Below are positions 5,909 to 12,024 of a stretch of DNA of 20,156 nt, in pieces. The stretch covers positions 1-20,156 of the IMG/VR virus record IMGVR_UViG_3300017782_000308; one strand, 5' to 3'. The position numbers were made by a program, and so were the translations under genes. Under the pieces are notes generated by a model. The model was given only the letters and a program-made list of their open reading frames with translations, did not search any database and was not told the origin of the DNA. Every line of letters begins with the position of its first letter. Positions within the stretch are counted from its first letter, which is position 1. This DNA comes from a virus.

Positions 5909-6391
5909 TTATTGTCCGTAATATATATAGTTTGTTTCTGTCGGTGCTTCTCTTTGCTTGTATCTAACTTGCTGAGTTCCGTCTTTTTCTGATAAGTTCA
6001 TTTTACCTTTAGTAACTAATCCCTGAACTACTCCTTTATCGTTAGCTACAGGGCTTAAAACATCATTTTCTGTTACAGGTGCATTTCCTGAAGAAACAGT
6101 TACTGTTCCTATCCAACTAACCTCGTAAATTTCATACTTCCAATAACCTGCAGGAAATAGCTTTACAAATCCTGTATAAATATTAGGTGTAGTTCCGTAA
6201 GAAATATTTATATTAGTATATCTATCTTTAATAAGTTCAGTATTGCCGTAAGCATAATATACAGACTTATCTAAGTCGTTTGTGAATTTGACTAAGTGTC
6301 TTATTTGAGTAGAAGCAACAGAAGTATTGATACGATTGTCCTCAGTTTGCACGTATATCTTTAAGTCTGTTTCTGTTGTTGCTTGTATCAT
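5909..6391 (-). CDS. Conserved phage structural protein, unknown role
   Basis: A 160-residue protein of beta-rich character: TETDLKIYVQTEDNRI at the N-terminus, YWKYEIYEVSW in the middle (about 83-93), then ENDVLSPVANDKGVVQGLV and a C-terminal end TETNYIYYG. I recall this arrangement as a recurrent hypothetical protein in virion clusters of Bacteroidetes phages, but I know no established function. It is the first gene after the UUCG terminator and is preceded by a copy of the TATTATATAAC motif (6420-6402), so it may begin a separate transcript. It is followed after 11 bases by the 94-residue structural gene. Confidence 0.6.
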   Translation of the reverse strand: MIQATTETDLKIYVQTEDNRINTSVASTQIRHLVKFTNDLDKSVYYAYGNTELIKDRYTNINISYGTTPNIYTGFVKLFPAGYWKYEIYEVSWIGTVTVSSGNAPVTENDVLSPVANDKGVVQGLVTKGKMNLSEKDGTQQVRYKQREAPTETNYIYYGQ

Positions 6392-6401
6392 AGTTAGTTT
6401 G

Positions 6402-6420
6402 TCTGTTATATAATAGAAAT
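6402..6420 (-). promoter_or_regulatory. Upstream repeat motif, copy 1 (possible promoter)
   Basis: The minus strand here reads ATTTCTATTATATAACAGA, 11 bases before an ATG. The same 19 bases recur without mismatch at 18537-18519, immediately before another gene. Related shorter forms precede the scaffold and protease genes. The site lies just downstream of a strong terminator, where a new promoter would be expected. It does not match TANNTTTG, so it may instead be a phage-specific promoter or an AT-rich translation leader. Confidence 0.4.
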
Positions 6421-6451
6421 AAGCTGTATTTATTTGTATTCAGTTAGTAAT

Positions 6452-6480
6452 AAAAAGAAAAAGGTGAACCGAAGTCCACC
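6452..6480 (-). terminator. Intrinsic terminator with C(UUCG)G tetraloop
   Basis: On the minus strand GGTGGAC-TTCG-GTTCACC (6480-6463) forms a 7-bp stem with one G-U pair, closed by the very stable C(UUCG)G tetraloop. It is followed at once by TTTTTCTTTTT (6462-6452). It lies 27 bases after the stop of the tube-like gene. It is the clearest rho-independent terminator in the window and probably ends or attenuates the capsid-tube transcript. Confidence 0.85.
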
Positions 6481-6507
6481 CTAATCAAGAAATATATAAG
6501 AAAACTA

Positions 6508-7092
6508 CTAAGATGTAGTGATTGAGACATTCGTAAATGCTGAATTGTCAAAAGGATTTGTAGTGTAATCTGCTACCATTGGAAACGGTTCTGCCTCCAT
6601 TCCGTCAAATGTAAGAGTGTATCCGTTCTTATCTCCCCAAGCAGCACCTGTATCCATAGTACCTGCATTTAATTCCATTCCATTAACTCTCCCTAAACAG
6701 ATGATAACATCATGTCCGTTAGCTAATTGTTGATTTAATTGAGCAAAGACAACTGTTTTAGTCGCTCCGAGTAATTTCACCTGATTTTGGTCTTCTTTTG
6801 TAAGTCTGTTGAATAACACCTGAACTGTTGGTGTGTAGTAGATTGTTCCGTTTTCACGAGAACCAACAATTGTGTCAGTAACAGAAGCAACGCCCATAGG
6901 CATAGCATATCTGTAAAGTCCTGTTCCTGCTCCCATTTCAATATCAGTAACTTCTCCTGAAGCTTCAACAATTCCTACTGTTTCTATTGGTGCTGTAAAT
7001 TGGTCGTAAACTCCGAAATAAATAAACTTTACTCCTCCACTGATACGATTACAGTCGAGTCCCCTTCCCTTTGTTAAATTTGTACAAGCCAT
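6508..7092 (-). CDS. Probable major tail tube protein
   Basis: A 194-residue protein starting MACTNLTKGRGLDCNRISGG. It has GGVKFIYFGVYDQF (about 19-32), SRENGTIYYTPTVQVLFNRLTKEDQNQVKLLG, HDVIICLGRVNGMELNAGTMDTGAAWGDKNGYTLTFDGMEAEPF and NPFDNSAF near the end. The pattern of an alternating beta barrel with a KLTKED-like helix and a GY(T)LTxxGxE strand matches proteins I associate with tail tubes of Bacteroidetes siphoviruses. These form the stacked rings of the tail shaft. It directly follows the major capsid gene and ends at a strong terminator, as expected for an abundant protein. Tube identity is moderate: no diagnostic motif is known to me. Confidence 0.6.
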   Translation of the reverse strand: MACTNLTKGRGLDCNRISGGVKFIYFGVYDQFTAPIETVGIVEASGEVTDIEMGAGTGLYRYAMPMGVASVTDTIVGSRENGTIYYTPTVQVLFNRLTKEDQNQVKLLGATKTVVFAQLNQQLANGHDVIICLGRVNGMELNAGTMDTGAAWGDKNGYTLTFDGMEAEPFPMVADYTTNPFDNSAFTNVSITTS

Positions 7093-7115
7093 TTTATTTT
7101 ATTTTTTAGGTTAAG

Positions 7116-7141
7116 GGTGGAAGGGTTTTACCCCCTCCATC
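7116..7141 (-). promoter_or_regulatory. Hairpin between capsid and tube genes
   Basis: Two arms (7116-7125 and 7132-7141) can pair over about ten positions with one mismatch and one G-U pair, around a six-base loop. On the minus strand it is G-rich then C-rich and unusually GC-rich for this DNA. No T tract follows, so it is not a standard terminator. It could tune the capsid/tube ratio by stabilising the end of the capsid message or by partial termination. Confidence 0.45.
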
Positions 7142-7156
7142 CGTATTATTTATTTA

Positions 7157-8068
7157 TTATGATTGGTAAACGATATCAGCTCCAACTCCTACCTGAACAC
7201 CTCCTGAGTAACGAGCAACTAATCTCATATTGTCGCTTCCGTCCAAAGCAGCCATATCCATCAAAGAAATTCTTGTAGCATCTGAAAGCAAGTCAGTACC
7301 GAAGAATAAGTTAGATTTTTCTGCTGCTACTAATTTGTTGTCTAACATTCCGTTACAAACAGCGATTTTGTACCCTTCAAATACAGGAACGTAATCTCCA
7401 TTCATATTGTAAGCATTAACATACCCTAAAGTAGATACTGCTGATACATATAAAGCGTAAGTCTTAGGACTCATGTAAATATGTAAGTCTTCTTTTCTCA
7501 ATACTGCTGAAATATCAGATGCCATATCAGCTGTTAAAGTTTGTAAGTTAGTTATGATGTTAGCTGCTGTGTAAGCACCTGAAGCAGTTGAAGCATTTAC
7601 TGTTCCATCTACTGCAAAGATACCTGTAGTTCCTGTTAAGAAACCTTCAAATTCTCCTGCATTTGCTGCTGCTCCTGACCATACTGAGTCTTCAACTCCA
7701 TTAGCGATAATTTCTCCCATGTAAGAAATTACATAGTCATCAAAAGATGCAGGTGGTGGTGCTCCTGCTCCTGCTCTCATTTGTAACGCTTCCCATGAGT
7801 CTAATAATGTAGCCTTGCATAAGTCAATGTTAATTTGTAGATTTTTTGGAGTAAGTACGTTTTCTGTCAAAGCAAGAGTTCCTGCATCAGTAAAGTCGCA
7901 AGAAGCGTCTTTTACTAATCCTGAACCTGCCATTTTTTGAATGTTGCTCTTATACTTGATGTTTTCAATCAAAGTTAAGTAGTCTAGTGAGTTTGCTTGG
8001 TTTAAAGCTGCGGAAATGTAAAATCCTGCTGCCTTTCCTGCAAAATTGCTTGTCGTTGTAAAAGCCAT
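7157..8068 (-). CDS. Major capsid protein
   Basis: A 303-residue protein starting MAFTTTSNFAGKAAGF. Features typical of HK97-fold capsid proteins as seen in Bacteroidetes phages are an N-terminal helical segment, VLTPKNLQINIDLCKATLLDSWEALQM (about 72-98), FDDYVISYMGEIIANGVEDSVWSG (about 109-132), the P-domain strand LHIYMSPKTYALYVSAV, and the C-terminal block FEGYKIAVCNGML ... MRLVARYSGGVQVGVGADIVY. It would form the icosahedral shell. It follows protease and scaffold genes in the classical protease-scaffold-capsid order, which is strong context. No cross-linking Lys-Asn pair can be assigned by eye. The start follows an AT-rich leader with no Shine-Dalgarno site (AATAAATAAAAAACAAAAAC). Confidence 0.8.
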   Translation of the reverse strand: MAFTTTSNFAGKAAGFYISAALNQANSLDYLTLIENIKYKSNIQKMAGSGLVKDASCDFTDAGTLALTENVLTPKNLQINIDLCKATLLDSWEALQMRAGAGAPPPASFDDYVISYMGEIIANGVEDSVWSGAAANAGEFEGFLTGTTGIFAVDGTVNASTASGAYTAANIITNLQTLTADMASDISAVLRKEDLHIYMSPKTYALYVSAVSTLGYVNAYNMNGDYVPVFEGYKIAVCNGMLDNKLVAAEKSNLFFGTDLLSDATRISLMDMAALDGSDNMRLVARYSGGVQVGVGADIVYQS

Positions 8069-8093
8069 GTTTTTGTTTTTTATTTATTAATTA

Positions 8094-8786
8094 TTATTTA
8101 TTTAAATCTTGTAAGAATTTTTCTCTTTTTGATAACTTAGCGTAGTCTTTTCTAGCCATTGGTTTTCTATCTGAACTGAACTTGTTTGTGTCTAAAGGTG
8201 CTGAAGCAGGTTGTGCTGCTAACTCAGTTTTTAACCTTTCGTTTTCTTCTTTTAACTTAGTCAATTCATCTTCTGCTGAGAATTCAACTACTTCTGTAGT
8301 TTTTATAGACTTAGGATTTGTAGAAGGTTCTTCTGTTTCTTCTGACATTTCTTCAACTTCATCATCACCGCCAACTTTTTCTTCTTTAAGTTTTGCTACA
8401 GCGATTTCTAAGTTTTCAATTCTTTTTTCCATACCTTGCCAATCAGCAACGTCCGCTTCTTCATCTTCTTCAGCTAATACTGTTTCTTCTGCTAAATCTT
8501 CTTCTTCAACTGTATCTACTTCTTCAGTTTCTGACTCAATAACTTCAGCTACAATACCTTCTTCTTCAACTCTAAAAGATACGCCTGTGTCGGTCTTGTA
8601 AGTTCCTACAGGAAGTAAAATTGTAGTTCTGTCCTCTGTGAGAACTGATATATCCACTCCTGCTTCTAATTCTTCAGCAGTTGAAACAAAGATTGTTCCG
8701 TCTTCTGATTTTGCTTGCCACTCTAACTTAATTGTTTCTTCTTTGTTAAGACCTAGAGCTACTAAGATTTGTTCTTTAATGTCCAT
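8094..8786 (-). CDS. Acidic scaffold-like capsid assembly protein
   Basis: A 230-residue, extremely acidic protein with long Glu/Asp-rich stretches (about 85-115 and 135-155). Coiled-coil segments lie near 118-137 (WQGMEKRIENLEIAVAKLKEE) and 173-192 (EDELTKLKEENERLKTELA). A basic C-terminus (RKPMARKDYAKLSKREKFLQ) follows. Coiled coils and a basic C-terminal tail are typical of phage scaffolding proteins, whose C-terminus binds the capsid protein inside the procapsid. The position between the prohead protease and the major capsid gene is the standard place for a scaffold. The first ~70 residues form a separate beta-rich part (EWQAKSEDGTIFVSTAEEL, TILLPVGTYKTDTG). Role inferred from context and composition. 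Confidence 0.7.
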   Translation of the reverse strand: MDIKEQILVALGLNKEETIKLEWQAKSEDGTIFVSTAEELEAGVDISVLTEDRTTILLPVGTYKTDTGVSFRVEEEGIVAEVIESETEEVDTVEEEDLAEETVLAEEDEEADVADWQGMEKRIENLEIAVAKLKEEKVGGDDEVEEMSEETEEPSTNPKSIKTTEVVEFSAEDELTKLKEENERLKTELAAQPASAPLDTNKFSSDRKPMARKDYAKLSKREKFLQDLNK

Positions 8787-8834
8787 AATTCTTTTTAGTT
8801 TTATTAGTGTTTGTAATATATAATAGATAAACTA

Positions 8835-9548
8835 TTACTTTGTTTGATTTTGCTTAATTATTTCATTTAGTGCTGAAAGAATTTCCTCATTACTTGGTGC
8901 TTTTTCTGACATCTGTTCCATTTTGTCTGTAAAGTAGCCTTCTATTGATAACCCTTTTAATTCACCTTCTTTGATTTTATTCCAAAGTTCGTCATTTTCT
9001 ATTTTCATTTTTACAAACCAAGTGCCATTAGGTAAGTCGTAACCGTATAACTTAGATTTGTCTTGGTCACCTTCCTTAATCCAACTTTCAACTGTTAGAA
9101 CCCCTGATACTCTATCTTGATGTTGGTATGTAGCTTTATGGTGATTGTTATGTTTTAAATATAATTCAGAAGCTTTACGTACTGTTTCAGGACTGAAGTA
9201 CACATAGTAGTCGCTGTCTGTATTTGGGTCGTGTCTGAATATTTGCTTGTTAGGAATAAGTGCAGGACTAACCAACATTCTTTTCTCCTCATCTACTTTT
9301 GCAAATGTTAAATTATTCTTTTCTTTTCCAAAGTAAACAAAGTCCTGTTCTATTGCAGGTGAAGTTACTAGACTAATAGCGTCTATTGCTAGTTCTTGAC
9401 TATCATCTGAAATTACTAACTCAACAATAGATGTAGTCTTTTCGTAATAGTCTTTGTTCGCTTCTTCACATTCAGCAATTGAGTCATATTGACAATCTCC
9501 TGTCTTTCCCCATTTATATTTTCCGTTTTCACATTGTTCGCAAGGCAT
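8835..9548 (-). CDS. Prohead protease, XkdF-like
   Basis: A 237-residue protein. Residues from about 38 to 210 match the XkdF-like putative serine protease pattern: SIVELVISDDSQELAIDAISLVTSPAI, then LVSPALIPNKQIFR, the probable catalytic His143 in TYQHQDR, and the probable catalytic Ser201 in GELKGLSIEGYF, as in herpes/HK97-type prohead proteases. Such enzymes cut scaffold and capsid proteins during head maturation. The first 30 residues carry four Cys (3, 6, 19, 27) in CEQCENGKYKWGKTGDC, a small Cys-rich module that could bind zinc. It lies just upstream of the scaffold and capsid genes, which fits. The assignment of catalytic residues is by pattern, not by alignment. Confidence 0.8.
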   Translation of the reverse strand: MPCEQCENGKYKWGKTGDCQYDSIAECEEANKDYYEKTTSIVELVISDDSQELAIDAISLVTSPAIEQDFVYFGKEKNNLTFAKVDEEKRMLVSPALIPNKQIFRHDPNTDSDYYVYFSPETVRKASELYLKHNNHHKATYQHQDRVSGVLTVESWIKEGDQDKSKLYGYDLPNGTWFVKMKIENDELWNKIKEGELKGLSIEGYFTDKMEQMSEKAPSNEEILSALNEIIKQNQTK

Positions 9549-9583
9549 AGTATATAATATATTTAATTAATTTTTATTTGATT

Positions 9584-11158
9584 TTAGATTGTAGCCCTTC
9601 TTCTAATATTGGCTAATTGGTTTTGGCTGCTTGTCATTTCATACGTAACTACATAAGCTTTAGTCGGCTCAGGTTCTACTCCTCCTGATAATTCAAAAGC
9701 TCCTGACATCATTTGAGGTGCAGGTGGTGCAGCAGGTGCTGAAACTCCTCCTCCTCCTCCTCCTCCTCCTCCTCCTGAGCCGCCTGTATCTGTTGCTAAA
9801 ATTGTTCTTACGTTCGCTAATCCTGCTGCAATTACTCCTGCTGCTGTTACATACCCAACAACACCACCCTGAGCAAATGCCTTATTTGCACCTACATAAG
9901 TATCAATAATCGCTGAAGCAACTGCTAGTTCTTTGTTATCTCCTGCTAAAGCACTTAATCCTGAAGCAAGACCTGAGAACGCTTCTAGTTGTTCGTTTAC
10001 ATTTTCTTGAACAATTTTTGACTTTGCTTTCTCATATTGTTTAGTGATAGCTGTAGTTTTCATTCCTGACTTCTTAGCCATCTTTTCCTTTAATTCATAA
10101 GCGTCTTTAAGTTCTTGTAATTCTCTTTCTAGTCCTGAAAGTCCTTCAGCTCTTAACTCCCTTTGAGCTTCTAAAAGTTCTTTTTCTAAAGCTACTGCAT
10201 TAGTCTTTTGTTCTGACAATTGACCTGTAATAGTTTCTTCAAGTTCAAGCATTCTTACTTTTTCACCTTGTAAGGCTATGTAGTTTTCTTCATTTGCGTT
10301 TATATTATATTGAGCTTGTGCTGCGTCTATTCCTGCTTGTACTTGTTCTCTTTGAAGCTGCTGTTGTTCTCCTAGTATATCATTTAACTTATTGTTGGCT
10401 TCAATTCTTTCTGCAAAAGTCTTAGTTTCATCATCTCTTATTTGTCTTTGTATCTCAGCATCTTTTAAGTATTGAGCATTTAACTTAGCAAATTCAACTG
10501 CTGCTCTGTTTGCTGCTTTCTTTGTTGCTGTTATTGCTGCTGCGTTGTTTATGACATTTTTTGTATAATCAGTTACAGCGTCTTTTGCTTTAGTAACTGT
10601 TTCAACTGTTTTATCAAAAGTATTGTCTACTCCTGTATAAACGTCTATCAATTCTTTTCCTGCTTCTGTTGCTAGGTCTGCTGCTTTATCAAAATCACCT
10701 GCAAATAAAGCTGCTACAGCACTACCTACAAAACCGAGTGTATCTACAAAACTATTAAACCGTTCTATAAGGTTATCTTGTATCAAATCCCCGAACTCCT
10801 TTAAAGACTCTTGTGGGTTTTCAAATATATCTTTAAAGAACCCTGTAAAAGCTCCTATATTATCATTTAGGAAATTAAACAAGTCATTGAACGCAATATT
10901 TAAAGCTGTCATTCCTGTATCAAAAGCGTCTAATACTTTTTGATTACTACTAAATACTTCCATTAGTTTTGCAAGTAAAGCAACAATAATTCCTATCCCT
11001 GCTGCTTTTAATGCCGTACCTACACCTTTAATAGCAACACCAAGTCCTTTAAAACCTTTTTTACCTTTTTTAGTAGCTCCTTCAAGCTTTTCAGTTTGCT
11101 TTACGACCTTCCCTATATCTGATTTTACATTTAATACAATTTCTTCTCCTTGTGCCAT
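9584..11158 (-). CDS. Tail tape measure protein
   Basis: A 524-residue protein. The N-terminus is Lys/Gly-rich (KKGKKGFKGLGVAIKGVG), followed by hydrophobic helices (TALKAAGIGIIVALLAKLMEVF, about 48-69; more at 120-160) and a long Ala/Glu/Gln-rich coiled region (about 200-385, with KLNDILGEQQQLQREQVQAG and ELQELKDAYELKEKMAKK). A second hydrophobic region (TAAGVIAAGLANV) precedes a glycine run and a conserved-looking end AYVVTYEMTSSQNQLANIRRRATI-type (ending NQLANIRRRATI). This is the build of tape measure proteins, which set tail length. At about 0.15 nm per residue the tail would be about 75-80 nm, which is a short tape measure. The gene lies after the tail-tip genes, the reverse of the usual order. 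Confidence 0.75.
   Translation of the reverse strand: MAQGEEIVLNVKSDIGKVVKQTEKLEGATKKGKKGFKGLGVAIKGVGTALKAAGIGIIVALLAKLMEVFSSNQKVLDAFDTGMTALNIAFNDLFNFLNDNIGAFTGFFKDIFENPQESLKEFGDLIQDNLIERFNSFVDTLGFVGSAVAALFAGDFDKAADLATEAGKELIDVYTGVDNTFDKTVETVTKAKDAVTDYTKNVINNAAAITATKKAANRAAVEFAKLNAQYLKDAEIQRQIRDDETKTFAERIEANNKLNDILGEQQQLQREQVQAGIDAAQAQYNINANEENYIALQGEKVRMLELEETITGQLSEQKTNAVALEKELLEAQRELRAEGLSGLERELQELKDAYELKEKMAKKSGMKTTAITKQYEKAKSKIVQENVNEQLEAFSGLASGLSALAGDNKELAVASAIIDTYVGANKAFAQGGVVGYVTAAGVIAAGLANVRTILATDTGGSGGGGGGGGGGVSAPAAPPAPQMMSGAFELSGGVEPEPTKAYVVTYEMTSSQNQLANIRRRATI
9745..9776 (-). repeat. GGA trinucleotide tract coding for poly-Gly
   Basis: The plus strand holds 32 bases of CTC/TCC repeats (over ten units), read on the minus strand as GGA codons. 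They give a run of about ten Gly near residues 460-475 of the tape measure protein, between its hydrophobic part and its C-terminal block. Each unit is three bases, so slippage would change the linker length without breaking the frame. Confidence 0.85.
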
Positions 11159-11169
11159 ATCTTTATTTT

Positions 11170-12024
11170 TTAAAGTGCTACTCCTGTTTTAATTTGTGTG
11201 AATGTTATATTACTACACCATTCTATCGTTACGTCTGTTGCTCCTCTTACTCGCATAGCAAAGTTAGTTCCTGATACTATTCCTGTTGGTTGCCAATTAG
11301 TAACCGTTCCATTACTTTTTATTGCGTCACGTTCTCTGCTTACACTAAGTGTTCCACTTTCATTTATTATAACTCCTCTTTCTACCCAACTTGCATAATC
11401 ACCTAAATTACCTGTTCCTGTTCCTCCTACTCTTACAGCTATAACATCAGCGTGAAAATACATTACAGCGTTTTCAGGAACGGCTAGAAGTTTATCAGTT
11501 GTGTTGTTAAGATAACTTACAGTATTAGTTCCGTTTGTAGTTTGTATTCCATATATCACTTGAATACTTTGCCTTTCACCTAACAAGTCTTCTGCTACGT
11601 TACCACCTAAGACAATTGAGTTATCGGCTGTAGCTTCTCCTAAAGTACCATACACGTTTGCGTTACTTACTCCATTTGCTATTTCGTTTTGAGTTCCTAC
11701 TACAATATTATTTGTTGAGTCGCCTCTTACTGTATTCTTTTGCCCTATTATGTAAGTATTGTCTGTATTAGCCAAAGTAATGTTCCCTGCTCCATTTATC
11801 TTGTTGTTTATATTACTTATATTTCTGTCTAAATTGCTGCTGTATTTAAAAGCCGAACAAGTCCTTGTTACTTTATTATATTTGTAGCCGTAAGCTTCAC
11901 ATTGTACCTGATTAGGAGTTACCTCATTAGTTCCGTCTGTAAAGGTAACAGTTCCTATTGGATTTATGCTAGAAGGCTTTACATCAAATCCTGTTAAATA
12001 TGGTGTTGTAGGTGTTTTACTCAT
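11170..12024 (-). CDS. Tail fibre-like protein with YadA-like repeats
   Basis: A 284-residue protein. After an N-terminal region with two Cys (NQVQCEAYGYKYNKVTRTC) come degenerate repeats around residues 80-145 of the form N-x-(I/V)-x-G-x-x-N (NTYIIGQKNTV, NNIVVGTQNEIAN, NSIVLGGN). These resemble the beta-roll repeats of YadA-type trimeric adhesin heads. A C-terminal beta-rich domain of about 120 residues follows (AVMYFHADVIAVRV, FAMRVRGATDVTIEWC). Trimeric fibre or spike proteins on phage tails use such folds to bind the host. It is coupled to the large tail protein gene by TAATG and precedes the tape measure gene. A receptor-binding role is inferred. Confidence 0.65.
   Translation of the reverse strand: MSKTPTTPYLTGFDVKPSSINPIGTVTFTDGTNEVTPNQVQCEAYGYKYNKVTRTCSAFKYSSNLDRNISNINNKINGAGNITLANTDNTYIIGQKNTVRGDSTNNIVVGTQNEIANGVSNANVYGTLGEATADNSIVLGGNVAEDLLGERQSIQVIYGIQTTNGTNTVSYLNNTTDKLLAVPENAVMYFHADVIAVRVGGTGTGNLGDYASWVERGVIINESGTLSVSRERDAIKSNGTVTNWQPTGIVSGTNFAMRVRGATDVTIEWCSNITFTQIKTGVAL

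Noticed and set aside
6777-6971. A 64-codon minus-strand frame inside the tube-like gene in another phase
   Set aside because: It is fully inside a supported gene, Leu/Gln-rich with no features, and best explained as a shadow.
7615-7622. A second TATCTTTG element (minus strand) inside the major capsid gene
   Set aside because: It lies in the middle of a coding region, has no TTG at 17-23 bases upstream that I can see, and is not followed by a gene start. Probably chance.
8182-8601. A 139-codon plus-strand frame opposite the scaffold gene
   Set aside because: It is very Ser-rich, which is the expected antisense of the Glu-rich scaffold codons. No leader or neighbour supports it.
9718-9909. 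A Leu-rich plus-strand frame opposite the tape measure gene
   Set aside because: The Leu run is the antisense reading of the GGA repeat and neighbouring Ala/Gly codons. A shadow.
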